From the NCBI GenBank assembly GCA_025800385.1, contig JAOXRS010000212.1:1-64000 (forward strand): a DNA stretch of 64,000 nucleotides, given 5' to 3'. The translations under genes were made by a program, and so were the position numbers. Source of the DNA: Candidatus Albibeggiatoa sp. nov. NOAA. Its GTDB lineage: Bacteria; Pseudomonadota; Gammaproteobacteria; Beggiatoales; Beggiatoaceae. Positions 18,723-29,642 of the stretch are shown here, in pieces; the first letter of the stretch is position 1, and each line of letters starts with the position of its first letter. The notes beneath the pieces were generated by a model, which was not told the origin of the DNA, made no database searches, and saw only the letters and a list, made by a program, of their open reading frames with translations.

Positions 18723-19634
18723 CTAAAATAAATCATTTTGCACAGGTTTAGCCTGGAATGTAGGTACATGCAACTGAGCATCAAATAATTGATTTAAACG
18801 TTGAGTCAGATAAACTGCCAATTCTGGAGCTAAAAGATTATGCTCTGGTTGATGTACAAAAAAATAAATTTTCTGTAATCCCTGCTGTACCCAAATCACC
18901 AACTGCTCTAACCAAGCATTCAAACGTTGATAGTCTGTTTCATGCAAGCGATTGCCAACAAAACGAATAAATGCAATTGGTGTCGTTAAACGTTGATGTA
19001 ACACATCGCGCCGTCCTGCCACATCAGTTAATACAGCCGTAATGCCTAAATATTCCAACCACGCGGCAATATGCTCAAAATAACCATTCTCAAACCAACT
19101 TGAATGTCTAAACTCAACTGCAAGTGGCTTAATCGGCGTATGTTGCAAATAATGTAATACGGGATGAATTTGATGTGCACTCAATGTTGGTGGCAGTTGT
19201 AAAAAGCTGATGCCCAACTTTTGATTCAGCTGATTTAACATAGTTTGAAATTGTTGTGAAGCGTTTAAACCCTCCTGCTCAAATAACGTATGATGACTAA
19301 TGCTCTGTGGCACTTTAGGGCAAAAATGAAAATCAGTTGGTGTATTCTGCTCCCATTTATCCAATGTTTCAATTGCAGGTGGACTGTAATGGGTTGAATT
19401 CAGCTCGATACAATTAAACTGTTGTGCATAATGGCTTAGAAAATCTTTAGCTTGGGTTTGTGCAGGATACAATGTCCCAATCCAGCCCCGATTTCCCCAT
19501 TCAGGACAGCCCACATAAATAGACACTTTTTGCTGTGAGTGAGCAAATCGCTGTAACATCGTTGCTGTTTGTGGCGGTGATGGCGGTAACGTGAAATCAA
19601 CCGCATCAATACTGTCTAATTTACCAAATTCCAT
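18723..19634 (-). CDS. DUF72 family protein (YecE-like)
   Basis: A DUF72 protein with a TIM-barrel-like fold, whose biochemical role remains unknown. The family signature near the start, VGCPEWGNRGWIGTLYP (about 41-57), is followed by FNCIELNSTHYSPP (about 73-86), and later by LAVEFRHSSWF and the YFFVHQPEHN region; these are the usual conserved blocks. About 38 extra residues precede the first block, so the true start might be internal, but no better one stands out. It is divergent from apaH across 166 bases. Confidence 0.88.
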   Translation of the reverse strand: MEFGKLDSIDAVDFTLPPSPPQTATMLQRFAHSQQKVSIYVGCPEWGNRGWIGTLYPAQTQAKDFLSHYAQQFNCIELNSTHYSPPAIETLDKWEQNTPTDFHFCPKVPQSISHHTLFEQEGLNASQQFQTMLNQLNQKLGISFLQLPPTLSAHQIHPVLHYLQHTPIKPLAVEFRHSSWFENGYFEHIAAWLEYLGITAVLTDVAGRRDVLHQRLTTPIAFIRFVGNRLHETDYQRLNAWLEQLVIWVQQGLQKIYFFVHQPEHNLLAPELAVYLTQRLNQLFDAQLHVPTFQAKPVQNDLF

Positions 19635-19740
19635 GACTTAAATATCTTTTGAATCAACTTGCTTTGGCTTATTTTAAAGCAATTATCCCGAAACATCGCT
19701 ACATCCAACTGAAGCTAAGAAATGGATTATCATTCTGGTC

Positions 19741-19769
19741 TTTCCATTCGCCTATGTTTATAGTATAGA
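19741..19769 (+). promoter_or_regulatory. Possible sigma-70 promoter of apaH
   Basis: TTTCCA (19741-19746) and TATAGA (19764-19769) are separated by 17 bases, and the ATG of apaH is 31 bases further on. Each box matches four of six consensus bases, so this is only a candidate. Confidence 0.35.
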
Positions 19770-19800
19770 AATTGTTAAATGCACGATAGAGAGTATAGAC

Positions 19801-20676
19801 ATGGCAACGTATGCAGTGGGTGATATTCAAGGTTGTTTCGATGCGTTACAACAACTCTTAGCTCATATCAAATTCGATCCTAAGAAAGATACATTATGGT
19901 GTGCAGGTGATTTGGTGAATCGTGGTTCTAAATCACTAGAAGTATTACGCTTTATTAAACAGCTGGGTGATAGTGCAGTCGTTGTTTTAGGTAATCATGA
20001 TTTGCATTTACTGGCTTTGTCAGCGGGCAATGAAGCACTTTTACATAAATCTGATACCTTAAAACCTATATTGGAAGCGGAAGACTGTGATGAGATTATT
20101 GCTTGGTTACGTCAACAACCCTTTTTGCATCATGATAAAAAATTAGGATTTACCATGATTCATGCTGGCTTACCGCCACAATGGGATTTTAAATTAGCGC
20201 AACAGTGCGCCCGTGAATTAGAAATACTATTAAAAGATGATGAGAAATTTCCTGAATTTATGCAGCAATTATATGGTGATGGGAAGAAAACTAAAAAATG
20301 GTCAAATAAATTAGAAGGTTGGGAACGTGTTCGCTTTATAAGCAATTGTTTTACTCGAATGCGTTACTGCAATGCAAAAGGCAAGCTGGAGTTAAAACGT
20401 ACAGGTTCTGTCGGAATGGAAACGCAAATACATGGTGATGATGGTTTTTTGCCGTGGTATGTCCATGAACACCGTAAAAGTCGTGATATGAAAATTATTT
20501 TTGGTCATTGGGCGACACAAGGTTTTCACGCAGGACATGGGGTGTTTGCACTGGATACAGGTTGTTTATGGGGAGGTATATTAACCGCATTGCGTTTAGA
20601 AGACGAGGCGGTATTTAGTGTGCGCTGTAAAGGTGAGGCCACACCAAAAACATATAACGCGCCCAAAGTAGCATAG
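19801..20676 (+). CDS. apaH: Bis(5'-nucleosyl)-tetraphosphatase, symmetrical
   Basis: ApaH hydrolyses Ap4A to two ADP, limiting this stress dinucleotide, and can remove Np4 caps from RNA. It is a metallophosphoesterase of the PPP family: GDIQGC (7-12), GDLVNRG (40-46) and GNHDLHLL (about 68-75) supply the metal ligands, and later GHWATQG and LDTGCLWGG complete the site. At 291 residues it is slightly longer than typical (about 275-280). AGAGAG stands seven bases before the ATG. It is convergent with the hybrid kinase at 20705; ksgA/apaG, frequent neighbours of apaH, are not here. Confidence 0.96.
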   Translation: MATYAVGDIQGCFDALQQLLAHIKFDPKKDTLWCAGDLVNRGSKSLEVLRFIKQLGDSAVVVLGNHDLHLLALSAGNEALLHKSDTLKPILEAEDCDEIIAWLRQQPFLHHDKKLGFTMIHAGLPPQWDFKLAQQCARELEILLKDDEKFPEFMQQLYGDGKKTKKWSNKLEGWERVRFISNCFTRMRYCNAKGKLELKRTGSVGMETQIHGDDGFLPWYVHEHRKSRDMKIIFGHWATQGFHAGHGVFALDTGCLWGGILTALRLEDEAVFSVRCKGEATPKTYNAPKVA

Positions 20677-20704
20677 GCAATGAGTTTGTGAGTTGTTTAA
20701 ACTA

Positions 20705-23584
20705 CTATTTGGTTTGAGATTTTAACAACTCATGAATTTCACCTAACAAGGTTTCTCGGTGATAACTGCTCTTTTGGAATACTTGATGCGCATTGTCATT
20801 CAGTTTTCTTCTATCTTCTGCTGTAATATCTTTCGCCGTCAGTACAACCACAGGAATATGACTCCAATTTGGATCATCGCGTAAATAGCTTAAAAACTCG
20901 AAGCCATCCATTTCAGGCATCATCAAATCTAATAAAATAATATTAGGCTGCTCTTTTTCTAAGAGTTGCAAGCCTTTTCGCCCACTATTGGCTTGTATCA
21001 CTTCTAAACCGTCACGGCTCAACATGGTTGCTAATAGTGTTAACGTCGCCTCGTCATCATCGATGACCAATACTTTAGGGGTTTGATGGGTGGGGACGTA
21101 CTTTTCTAGTAAACCATCTAATTGCTGTTTATCAAAAGGCTTAATCAAATAGTCAGCTGCACCCAATGAAAAACCAAGCTGTTTATCTTCAATAATCGAC
21201 AACATAATCACAGGAATATCAGCTAAATGAGGGTCGGTTTTGAGGGAAGATAATACCATCCAGCCGTCCATCCCCGGCATCATCACATCCAAAGTGATCG
21301 CATCAGGTCTATTTTCATATGCCAAACGCAATCCCTCATCGCCACCCGTAGCCAATGTGACTTGGTAACCCAGTTTATGTAAATGATTATAAAGCAATTC
21401 TCGAACAGCAGGATCATCATCAATGACTAAAATATTTGCTTGGGTTGGGAGTGGGATTTCACTGGATTCAAGCTGTAGTCGTTCATTATCCTTCTCTGAA
21501 ACGGTGTGTGTGGGTAAATGGAATACAAATGTACTGCCTTGACCATGTACGCTCTCAACAGTGACATCGCCGCCTAACATTTCAGCAAAACGCTTGGTAA
21601 TCACTAACCCTAAACCTGTGCCACCATATTTGCGCGTGGTGGAAGCATCTGCTTGTGTAAAAGCTTGAAATAACTTACTTTGCTGTTCTTCCGTCATACC
21701 AATACCTGTATCAGATACAGTGAACCGAATCCAGTCCATGTCATCTTCAGAGAAACGTTCCACTGTCAATTTGATTTGACCTTGCTCGGTAAATTTGCAG
21801 GCGTTACTGAGTAAGTTGAGCAGAGATTGACGAATTTTAGTTAAATCAGAGTGCATTGAACCTAAATCAGATGCAAGCATCATTGTGCTTAGCGTATTTG
21901 CTTGGCGCGATGCAAGAGGTTCAATTGTGACAATTACTTCATCTACCAATTGTTTAATATCAAAGGTTTCAGTATAAATTTCCATTTTGCCCGCTTCGAT
22001 TTTGGATATATCCAATACATCATTAATCAAAGAAAGCAAATGTTTGCCAGCCGCATGGATTTTCTGCAAATCTTCACAAAGGTGTGGCTCTCCAATATCT
22101 TCCGCTTCTTCGTGCAACATTTCACTGTAACCAATAATCGCATTGAGTGGTGTTCTCAGTTCATGACTCATATTGGCAATAAATTGGCTTTTAGTTAAAT
22201 TAGCACTTTCTGCTTGTTCTTTGGCATCAATCAATTCTTGGGTGTGAAGCTCTAATTCATTAGCATATTCAATGAGTTGACTTTCCCTATCCATTAAATA
22301 TGTGGCCATTGCTTGAAACGAACCCGCCAAACGCCCGATTTCATCACGTCGATGCACTTCTAAGTCAATATTAAAATCACTTTCACCAATTCTTTGTGTG
22401 GCAATCAGAAAGTCATTCAGAGGTTCGGTAATATGCCTATCCATAATGTAATACAGAATTACCAATACCATCAGTAAAGAAATACCACCCATAATAAAAA
22501 TATATTGTGCGCTTTGCCAAGCTGTTTGGGCGAATACAACTTTAGGTAAAACAGTAACATAATACCAATCTGTGGTTTCCATTTTAGTCACAACTAAATA
22601 ACGATAGTTGCGAGAATCATCAATCACGCCTAAACCATGATGATTAATAATCAGGTTATAAGTATGTTTTAAACGCCGATCACCATGTACCAAAATATTG
22701 TAATAACCATCCGCCTGCTTAATTTTGTCCATTAATTTCGAATGCGCAATTAAATATCCATCATCTCGAAATATCATATTGTAGCTATGCGGAATAATCG
22801 GCTTGACAGTGTTTTTAATCAAATCATCAAATTCGGCTAAACGGTAACCCACAGAAGCAACATGTTCCCCATTAACATCAATGGGAGTGACACCCGAAAT
22901 CATCCATTTTTGTTGAGCTTGATTAAAATAAGGATGCGTCCAGATAATATCCCGCCCTATATTATGTTCTCGATCTGAGAGCCAATATTCAGCACTATCC
23001 ACTGTTCTAAAACTTTCGTCGAGTTCATTGCACCACTGGGTATCTTGAGGAGAGAAAGAAACCGCAATATTATCTTTAGTGAAGATATAAGTACTATCAA
23101 AATGACGGCGCGAAATAGAACCATACTGTGCGGTTAAATCATAGAAATCGATGACTTTTTGCTGGGTTTTCGGGGTCAACGGCACGTCTTTATCGATGTA
23201 AATACAGCTTTCTTGCGCAGGATCAAAATAGTCAGGACGATTGCGTATAGCCCCCTGCTCGTCTTGGATAAACAATCGATTAAACCGAATCATACTATTT
23301 GGCTGCGGTTTATCAGTCAGATTATTCAAGCGTTCAATTAAGGCAATTTTAAAAATCTCTTGCCCTTCTTCGGTCATGGCAAATAAATGGTCTTCTAATT
23401 GTCCACGCTGAATCACATAGTCTTTAAGTTGAGCGAGGGTTTGTTTTTCGATTTTATAAGACACTTCAAAATAGCTAATCACAGCCGTCATGACAATCAC
23501 TAAAGTGACCCATAAGCCGACTTTGGCTAGCGTATTTCGAGTTAATGAGCCTCGTTCTTGTGCTCGACGTTTTCTGCGTTGCAT
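20705..23584 (-). CDS. Membrane hybrid histidine kinase with Cache sensor and two receivers
   Basis: A 959-residue inner-membrane sensor. Order: transmembrane helix 1 (about 22-43), a large periplasmic Cache/PDC-type domain (about 45-355), transmembrane helix 2 (about 358-383), HAMP linker (about 380-435), short coiled coil, HisKA with phospho-acceptor His in SHELRTPLN (about 475), HATPase with [13 protein letters not shown] (about 660-680), then two receiver domains (about 715-830 and 835-950) with phospho-Asp in [11 protein letters not shown] (about 762) and [11 protein letters not shown] (about 881). There is no Hpt domain or output domain, so phosphotransfer must continue to another protein. 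The periplasmic Cache domain suggests a small-molecule ligand. The nearest upstream minus-strand gene, the RNase, is about 300 bases away, so it is probably monocistronic. Confidence 0.94.
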   Translation of the reverse strand: MQRRKRRAQERGSLTRNTLAKVGLWVTLVIVMTAVISYFEVSYKIEKQTLAQLKDYVIQRGQLEDHLFAMTEEGQEIFKIALIERLNNLTDKPQPNSMIRFNRLFIQDEQGAIRNRPDYFDPAQESCIYIDKDVPLTPKTQQKVIDFYDLTAQYGSISRRHFDSTYIFTKDNIAVSFSPQDTQWCNELDESFRTVDSAEYWLSDREHNIGRDIIWTHPYFNQAQQKWMISGVTPIDVNGEHVASVGYRLAEFDDLIKNTVKPIIPHSYNMIFRDDGYLIAHSKLMDKIKQADGYYNILVHGDRRLKHTYNLIINHHGLGVIDDSRNYRYLVVTKMETTDWYYVTVLPKVVFAQTAWQSAQYIFIMGGISLLMVLVILYYIMDRHITEPLNDFLIATQRIGESDFNIDLEVHRRDEIGRLAGSFQAMATYLMDRESQLIEYANELELHTQELIDAKEQAESANLTKSQFIANMSHELRTPLNAIIGYSEMLHEEAEDIGEPHLCEDLQKIHAAGKHLLSLINDVLDISKIEAGKMEIYTETFDIKQLVDEVIVTIEPLASRQANTLSTMMLASDLGSMHSDLTKIRQSLLNLLSNACKFTEQGQIKLTVERFSEDDMDWIRFTVSDTGIGMTEEQQSKLFQAFTQADASTTRKYGGTGLGLVITKRFAEMLGGDVTVESVHGQGSTFVFHLPTHTVSEKDNERLQLESSEIPLPTQANILVIDDDPAVRELLYNHLHKLGYQVTLATGGDEGLRLAYENRPDAITLDVMMPGMDGWMVLSSLKTDPHLADIPVIMLSIIEDKQLGFSLGAADYLIKPFDKQQLDGLLEKYVPTHQTPKVLVIDDDEATLTLLATMLSRDGLEVIQANSGRKGLQLLEKEQPNIILLDLMMPEMDGFEFLSYLRDDPNWSHIPVVVLTAKDITAEDRRKLNDNAHQVFQKSSYHRETLLGEIHELLKSQTK

Positions 23585-23881
23585 TACATTACGATCTAGT
23601 CAATTTGTTGCTATTCAAGCTCATTAGTTGTCTATTTAGCTTTGGCGAATTAAATAAGCTCAGTCTTGTATAAATATTTTATAATGAATAGGTTAAATAT
23701 TTTTTGAAAATCTGCGAGCTATTTAAAATTATAAGTATTAAGGCAATCAAATGATTTTCCAGCTTCACTTTACAACATGCTAGAAAAGAAATGCAGTCAG
23801 CTATTTGAGGGCTGGCAGGTTGATGATATGTACAATATTTTAAACGCTGCCAGTTTTATAGTTCTTATTAAATTTCCATCC
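23585..23881. other. Intergenic region with a loose inverted repeat
   Basis: Almost 300 AT-rich bases between the kinase start and the RNase stop (both minus strand). CTGGCAG and CTGCCAG, near 23813 and 23857, form a 7-bp inverted repeat with a long loop of nearly 40 bases. It has no U-run in the minus direction, so I do not call it a terminator. The promoter of the hybrid kinase should be here. Confidence 0.5.
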
Positions 23882-25900
23882 CTAAGCAAGCTTAAGCCGA
23901 ATGTTTGCCGCTTTCACTCTAATTTTATCAGTTAATGCCGTGACTTTTGTGCCGACTGTCAGCTTTTTCGGTGTGGCTAAGAATGCGTCCACACCCCATG
24001 GATACATTTCTGCTTTATAGCCACCTTTGACTTCTTCTAACACTAACGTTTCAATCGGCTGATTTTGCATGTTTTGTTTAAGGTATTGTGCAAACCAACG
24101 TTTTTTGGATTCATTTTCCAACTTACGGGCATCTTTTGCGGTGCGTTCTGCGGTTGCCAACACTTTGAATAATTCATCTTGATCGTATGGTAATTCTTCA
24201 CCAACCACATGAGCAACTAATTGGCGTTGCATGACTAAATCTGCAAAACGGCGCAATGGCGAGGTCAATTGTGTATAGGCGGACAAGCCCAAGCCACTGT
24301 GTCCGCTTGGTTGTAAAGAAAGTGAGGAGGCTTTAATTAATTTGCGTACTTTTTGGAATGCCAGTGGTGATGACATCATTTCTTCATCGATCGGCTTTTC
24401 AGGTGGTTCTTGCACACGGTAAATAATGGGCACTTGGTTTAACTGTGCGTATTTAGCCGCTAAGTGATTGCCCAAAATCATCATTTCTGCAACTAATTTA
24501 TGACTGGCAGAATTAAACTCCACCATTTCCACCGCAATATGATCGTTGTGTACTTGGATGCGATACTCTGGACGTTGCAGCATTAACGCGCCATCCGCAA
24601 TCCGTTTTGCGCGTAATTTTTGGGCAACTTGATGTAATTGCTTCAATTTTTCCGCTGTTGCCCCTTCACCGTTTTCGATCATTTGATCGCTGCCAATATA
24701 GTCCAAACGTTCTTGAACTGTAATCGTTTCACGGCCGATGCTGCTATTAATCACTTCGCCGTTGTCATCAATCCATGCTCGAATCACGATTGAAGAACGT
24801 GGCTGTTGCGCGCTTAAGCTGGCAATATCACAAGACACCCGCGGCGGCATCATCAAAATCGTTTGAGTGGGCAAATAAACCGTCGTGCCTCGGCGCATCG
24901 CTTCACGGTCTAGGGTATCGTTTCGGTGTACCACACATTCGGGATCAGCAACTGCAATTGTAACTTTCCATGCATCGCCATCACGTTCAATGTCTAGCGC
25001 GTCATCCACTTCTTTAGTGCTTTCATCATCGATACTAAAAGCGACTTGGGTGCAATCCGTGCCTTCAGGTGCAACCCACGGCTGTACTTCATTTGCCGCA
25101 TCGGTGACTCCTGTGGAGAAATCCAATTTTAAACCTGCAATTAATATATCTCTGTCCACATCGACAGGGATTCGACCGACTTTTTGTAAACTATCGACCA
25201 CTAATTCGCGTGAACTTAGGCGGTTAGATTCAGCGATACTGGATACAATTTCGCTGACCATTTTATCTTTATCGCCACGCAACCATGCTTCTAAGCGTTC
25301 GGCAAAGCTTTCCAAGGCTTCAGGAACAGCTTGTGGTTTGAATTTTTGTTCAGGGGCTGCACCTGCAAAAAATGGGGGAGATTCGGCTTTGAGTAATTTT
25401 TGTAGCCATTCGCGGGCTTGGGTTTCTTCTTGTTGGCGGCGTTCTTCACGCTCACGCTGTAATTTTAATTCTTCGATTTGTTCAGCGGTACGGGCTTCCC
25501 AGACTTTGCCTTTGCGTTTGAAATAGAGTTTATCTTCTGCCATGACGCGCCAAATTGAGACAAAGTTTTCAGCGGTGACATTATCGCCATAATATACATC
25601 GACTAAATCCTGAATCTCTGAAATTTCAAGTTCGAGCGCACTTTCCCACAAGAATTCCACATCAATATCAGATTTTAAATTTGTAATATTATTTTCAATA
25701 CTTTCTATTTTTGTTTCCCAATCACTTTTATCACGGGCTTGTGATGGGTGTTTCCATAATAGTTTATCTTCAGCAATGCGTTGTTCACGGTTTTTATTAT
25801 TCAAAGCTTGAATTTTATTTTTGACCCGTTTTACTGTGCAAACAAAATCAACTTCATCATTATTTTGTGTTGCCCAAATTTGTCCTTCAAAATCACTCAC
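23882..25900 (-). CDS. RNB-domain (RNase II/R family) exoribonuclease
   Basis: A cytoplasmic 3'-5' exoribonuclease of the RNase II/RNase R family. The N-terminal 250 residues are a charged, coiled-coil-rich region instead of a clear cold-shock domain. The RNB catalytic core starts near residue 285: the metal-binding motif reads FSIDDESTKEVDDAL, with the third acidic residue as Glu, as in the cyanobacterial-type branch. Family motifs TTVYLPTQTILMMPP and the late PSGHSGLGLSAYTQLTSPLRRFADL follow. A short S1-like C-terminus ends at KAANIRLKLA. It is 672 residues, shorter than RNase R and close to RNase II, so I give no symbol. It is followed by about 300 bases before the hybrid kinase. Confidence 0.88.
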   Translation of the reverse strand: MSDFEGQIWATQNNDEVDFVCTVKRVKNKIQALNNKNREQRIAEDKLLWKHPSQARDKSDWETKIESIENNITNLKSDIDVEFLWESALELEISEIQDLVDVYYGDNVTAENFVSIWRVMAEDKLYFKRKGKVWEARTAEQIEELKLQREREERRQQEETQAREWLQKLLKAESPPFFAGAAPEQKFKPQAVPEALESFAERLEAWLRGDKDKMVSEIVSSIAESNRLSSRELVVDSLQKVGRIPVDVDRDILIAGLKLDFSTGVTDAANEVQPWVAPEGTDCTQVAFSIDDESTKEVDDALDIERDGDAWKVTIAVADPECVVHRNDTLDREAMRRGTTVYLPTQTILMMPPRVSCDIASLSAQQPRSSIVIRAWIDDNGEVINSSIGRETITVQERLDYIGSDQMIENGEGATAEKLKQLHQVAQKLRAKRIADGALMLQRPEYRIQVHNDHIAVEMVEFNSASHKLVAEMMILGNHLAAKYAQLNQVPIIYRVQEPPEKPIDEEMMSSPLAFQKVRKLIKASSLSLQPSGHSGLGLSAYTQLTSPLRRFADLVMQRQLVAHVVGEELPYDQDELFKVLATAERTAKDARKLENESKKRWFAQYLKQNMQNQPIETLVLEEVKGGYKAEMYPWGVDAFLATPKKLTVGTKVTALTDKIRVKAANIRLKLA

Positions 25901-26152
25901 AACATATCCCTTGGTTAATATTATGTTTATTAATCATCTTAACATAATTCAGCATTTTTGATTTTAGTGTTGAAATATTTGTCTGGATTTATTGATAAAT
26001 GGATGGTGAAAAACTAGGGTTTATAATGTAACTAACTGAGTTGTTAGATATTTTTGTGTTGTTTAAAGGGCGTTGATAAATGACAATTGGCAGGTATGTA
26101 AATCATTTATGACAAGAAAAAAACACTGAAATTGGATAGTAGGCTGGAAGAA
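25901..26152. other. Intergenic region, no gene seen
   Basis: An AT-rich gap between the RNase start and the terminator of fba. It should contain the RNase promoter. No coding or structural RNA signal is visible. Confidence 0.5.
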
Positions 26153-26181
26153 TTGGAGTGCAAACAGTGCTCACACTCCAA
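26153..26181 (-). terminator. Probable terminator hairpin of fba
   Basis: A perfect 8-bp stem, TTGGAGTG (26153-26160) with CACTCCAA (26174-26181), lies ten bases past the fba stop. The minus-strand 3' side is TTCTTCC, a weak U-tract. The 3' arm and its flank share 13 bases with the hairpin after ald at 53196-53230. Confidence 0.6.
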
Positions 26182-26190
26182 TAACGAAAC

Positions 26191-27255
26191 TTAGTTTACA
26201 CGAGGGTCTAATTCACCCGCTTTATAACGTGCAAACATATCTTCTAAAGTGATTGGTTTGATTTTGGAAGCTTGTCCTGCTGTGCCGAATGCTTCATAAC
26301 GCGCTTTACAAATTTCTTTCATCGCTTTTCTTGATTCACCTAAGTATTTACGTGGATCAAAGTTTGATGCATTATCATGCATGTGACGACGGATAGAACC
26401 TGTTGAAGCCATACGTAAATCCGTGTCAATGTTGATTTTACGTACACCATGTTTGATGCCTTCTTGGATTTCTTCCACAGGTACACCGTAAGTTTGACCC
26501 ATGTCACCGCCATAATCGTTGATGATTTTTAACCAATCTTGAGGTACTGAAGAAGAACCATGCATCACTAGGTGAGTATCAGGAATACGTGCGTTGATTT
26601 CTTTAATACGTTCCATCGCTAAAATATCACCTGTTGGTGGACGCGTGAATTTATATGCACCATGACTTGTACCAATTGCAATCGCTAACGCATCAACGCC
26701 TGTTGCTTTAACGAAATCTGCAGCTTGTTCAGGATCAGTTAATAATTGCTCTTTGTCTAATTTGCCTTCTGCACCAGAGCCATCTTCTTCGCCCGCTTCA
26801 CCTGTTTCTAAAGAACCTAAGCAACCTAATTCACCTTCTACAGAAACGCCACAGGCGTGCGCCATATCGACAACGGTTTTAGTCACATCAACGTTGTATT
26901 CATAGCTAGAAGGGGTTTTCATATCTGCCATCAAAGAGCCATCCATCATCACAGATGAGAATTGGCTTTGAATTGAACGCATACAAACCGCTGGTTCTGA
27001 GCCGTGATCTTGGTGCATGACCAATGGAAGGTGTGGATATTGTTCTAAAGCTGCCACGATTAAATGACGTAAGAACGGTTCACCCGCATAAGAACGTGCA
27101 CCCGCAGACGCTTGTAAAATCACTGGGCTGTTGGTTTCGTCAGCCGCTTGCATAATTGCTTGTACTTGCTCTAAGTTATTGACGTTAAAAGCAGGTACAC
27201 CATAGCCGTTTTCAGCAGCATGGTCTAATAATTGACGTAATGATACTAACATCAT
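26191..27255 (-). CDS. fba: Fructose-bisphosphate aldolase, class II
   Basis: Class II zinc aldolase: reversible cleavage of fructose 1,6-bisphosphate to DHAP and glyceraldehyde 3-phosphate, for glycolysis, gluconeogenesis and the Calvin cycle. The 354-residue form belongs to the CbbA-type subgroup. Zinc and substrate residues are visible in MHQDHGSEP (about 79-87), in the HGSSSVP block (about 232) and in [11 protein letters not shown] (about 273). The start has two tandem ATG codons behind a strong GAGGAGG; the second gives better spacing. It follows pyk on the same strand with an 84-base gap, suggesting a pyk-fba operon. Confidence 0.96.
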   Translation of the reverse strand: MMLVSLRQLLDHAAENGYGVPAFNVNNLEQVQAIMQAADETNSPVILQASAGARSYAGEPFLRHLIVAALEQYPHLPLVMHQDHGSEPAVCMRSIQSQFSSVMMDGSLMADMKTPSSYEYNVDVTKTVVDMAHACGVSVEGELGCLGSLETGEAGEEDGSGAEGKLDKEQLLTDPEQAADFVKATGVDALAIAIGTSHGAYKFTRPPTGDILAMERIKEINARIPDTHLVMHGSSSVPQDWLKIINDYGGDMGQTYGVPVEEIQEGIKHGVRKINIDTDLRMASTGSIRRHMHDNASNFDPRKYLGESRKAMKEICKARYEAFGTAGQASKIKPITLEDMFARYKAGELDPRVN

Positions 27256-27339
27256 TCCTCCTCAGTTTTAGAAGTTACTTTTTTATAAAAACCACTATTT
27301 CCGTATTTAAAACCGATTGTTGCTAGTGTAATTTGCCTA

Positions 27340-28791
27340 CTAGTTCACTTCAATCATTGGTTTTCCGACACAGACAATTTTCATCATATTAGTGCCGCCT
27401 GAAATCCCTTTCATATCTCCTTTGGTGATGATTACTAAATCACCTTCGCTTACCGCGCCGCGTTGTAATAATTCTTGGATAATTTTACCATTCACTTGTA
27501 CCACATCTACCCCACAAACATCTAGGTTTATCGGGCAAACGTCTCTAAATAATGTCATTTTGGCACAAGTGCTGGCTTGGCGAGATAATGCAAAAATCGG
27601 AATGCTGGAATTAATCCGAGACATCCATAATGGGGTTGCGCCTGATTCGGTTAATGCAGCAATCGCTTTGACTTTCAAATGGTTTGCCGTGTACATGGTA
27701 GACATGGCAATCGCTTCATCAATTCGTCCAAAGGTTTTGGTAATTCGATGATCTGAGGTGCTTGCCATAGGGTGCTTTTCAGCTTCGCGACACACACGCG
27801 CCATTGCTTTAACCGCTTTATCAGGATTAATCCCTACTGCTGTTTCACCTGATAACATCACCGCATCTGTACCATCAAACACCGCATTCGCTACGTCTGA
27901 AACTTCGGCACGGGTTGGAATCGGGCTGTCAATCATCGACTCCATCATTTGTGTCGCGGTAATGACCACTTTATCATGTTCACGCGCCGCTTTAATCAAA
28001 CATTTTTGTGCAGCAGGTAATGACTCATCGCCAATTTCCACACCCAAGTCACCCCGCGCAACCATAATGACATCAGCAGCTTGAATGATTTCAATGTGGT
28101 TGTCTAGCGACTCGGCACGTTCCATTTTAGCAATAATGCTGGCTTTGCTACCTGCAGCTTTTAATAGTTCACGCGCTTGATGAATATCTTCGGCAAAACG
28201 TGGAAAGGATACCGCGACATAGTCAACTTGTAAATCAGCGGCAACTAAAATGTCCTGTCGGTCTTTGTGGGTTAGAGCATCAGCAGACAATCCACCACCC
28301 AAACGATTGATACCTTTGTTATTGGATAATATGCCGCCGACTTTAACTTTACAGCTGATTTGCCCATCGGAGACTTCTTTGACTTTAAGTACAATCCGTC
28401 CGTCATCGAGTAACAAAGTATCATTTTTGCGTACATCTTTTGGCAGTTGTTTGTAAGTAATCCCAACTTTATTTTGTGTGCCTGCATTGGCAGCAAGTGT
28501 AGCATCAAGGGTGAATTTATCACCTTCCTCAAGGGTGACCTTGCCTTTTTCAAAACGGTCAATACGGATTTTAGGCCCTTGCAAGTCCGCCATAATCCCC
28601 ACGATTCGCCCTGCTTTTTTGGCGCGTTCTCGAACCAATTCCGCGCGCTTGCGATGCTGCTCTGGTTCACCATGTGAGAAATTGAGTCGCACAACATCAA
28701 TTCCTGCTTCAATCATTTTGTCGAGCATGGCCACTTCATCGGTTGCAGGCCCTAAGGTGGCGACAATCTTGGTGCGTTTAAACATGGTCAT
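27340..28791 (-). CDS. pyk: Pyruvate kinase
   Basis: Pyruvate kinase converts phosphoenolpyruvate and ADP to pyruvate and ATP. The 483 residues have every major motif: KIVATLGPAT at the start, RLNFSHGEPEQH, the catalytic Lys stretch SIIAKMERAES, the Mg-binding MVARGDLGVEI, and TATQMMESM. The C-terminal domain ends with the usual VGKPMIEVN. The listed start adds one Met plus Thr before the typical MFKRTKIV; an ATG at the second position is equally possible. Upstream of fba, likely co-transcribed. Confidence 0.97.
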   Translation of the reverse strand: MTMFKRTKIVATLGPATDEVAMLDKMIEAGIDVVRLNFSHGEPEQHRKRAELVRERAKKAGRIVGIMADLQGPKIRIDRFEKGKVTLEEGDKFTLDATLAANAGTQNKVGITYKQLPKDVRKNDTLLLDDGRIVLKVKEVSDGQISCKVKVGGILSNNKGINRLGGGLSADALTHKDRQDILVAADLQVDYVAVSFPRFAEDIHQARELLKAAGSKASIIAKMERAESLDNHIEIIQAADVIMVARGDLGVEIGDESLPAAQKCLIKAAREHDKVVITATQMMESMIDSPIPTRAEVSDVANAVFDGTDAVMLSGETAVGINPDKAVKAMARVCREAEKHPMASTSDHRITKTFGRIDEAIAMSTMYTANHLKVKAIAALTESGATPLWMSRINSSIPIFALSRQASTCAKMTLFRDVCPINLDVCGVDVVQVNGKIIQELLQRGAVSEGDLVIITKGDMKGISGGTNMMKIVCVGKPMIEVN

Positions 28792-29136
28792 ATATATTCT
28801 CTCTCAAAACTTTAGTAGGTATTATATTTTTTTATTGTTATAGAAATACGACTTATATTTATTATGGACGTATTAGGCTTAGTTTGTCATTAAGCAGCTC
28901 AGGTGACAAATTAATCAATTTGAAAAGGTTAGAAAAACAATTGATAAGTTGTTTAAAAAGGTTGTTTTAAAATATAGGAGTAGGTAAAAGCGGTTCTTTT
29001 GAAATTTATTCACGATAATAGTATATCTATACCGAGTCTATTATCTTGATCGTTCACCAATGCATAAATATTGTAGAAAATAGTTATTCATAAAAGAATG
29101 AATAAAGGTAAAAATAATAAAAGAGTCTATTAAAAA
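28792..29136. promoter_or_regulatory. Divergent intergenic region between pyk and the PH-like membrane genes
   Basis: About 345 AT-rich bases separating divergent genes; promoters for both sides must lie here but I cannot define the boxes. No gene or structured RNA seen. Confidence 0.5.
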
Positions 29137-29622
29137 ATGTTATTAAAAGAAATAGAGATATATCGTAGTCATCTGTATTTAAGAAGCATAGCAAATCTAG
29201 CTTTGATACTAAATATTATAGGTTTACTCATTTATTTACATGTCGAGCATTTTGTATTTTTGCTTATTCAAGGTGATTTTAGTACTTATGTATTGTCATT
29301 TTCACTTATATGCCTTGTCCTCTTATCCCTTTTAGTTGTTTACCTCATTCGATTATTTAGAATCTTTACAAGGCCATTATTTAGTATTTCTAAAAACAAA
29401 GCTTTTCTTGCTCCCAATTTACTTGGCAAAATAGATATTGTGGGTATAGACAAAATTAAACATATTCATGTTGTAAAGCAAAAGCAATGTATTGGTGAAA
29501 AAGTAGAATTTATGTTTTATATGAAAAATAATGCGGATAGAGCAGTTAAATTTGCACTCTATGATGAAAGTAAAACTGTTATTAATGCAATTACAAATAG
29601 TTTAGCTCCATATATAAAATAA
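29137..29622 (+). CDS. Small membrane protein with PH-like domain (paralogue 1)
   Basis: Unnamed 161-residue protein. Two transmembrane helices (about 18-35 and 49-73) are followed by a soluble beta-rich domain of about 85 residues ending in an alpha helix with ITNSLAPYIK. This layout resembles STM3941/PH-like membrane proteins. The sequence is clearly related to the next gene (145 residues) and to the gene at 51202-51636: all share a hydrophobic pair, an L.PN.LGK-like turn, a short I..I..I strand and the ending LAPY or LTPY. The role is unknown. Confidence 0.8.
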   Translation: MLLKEIEIYRSHLYLRSIANLALILNIIGLLIYLHVEHFVFLLIQGDFSTYVLSFSLICLVLLSLLVVYLIRLFRIFTRPLFSISKNKAFLAPNLLGKIDIVGIDKIKHIHVVKQKQCIGEKVEFMFYMKNNADRAVKFALYDESKTVINAITNSLAPYIK

Positions 29623-29642
29623 TAACTTTTTAGGCCAAGAGA

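Noticed and set aside
23813..23863. CTGGCAG/CTGCCAG repeat as terminator of the RNase gene
   Set aside because: The loop is nearly 40 bases and no U-run follows on the minus strand.
24885..25526. Plus-strand frame of 213 codons across the RNB gene
   Set aside because: Antisense shadow of the conserved exoribonuclease, rich in Ser/Leu with no motif.
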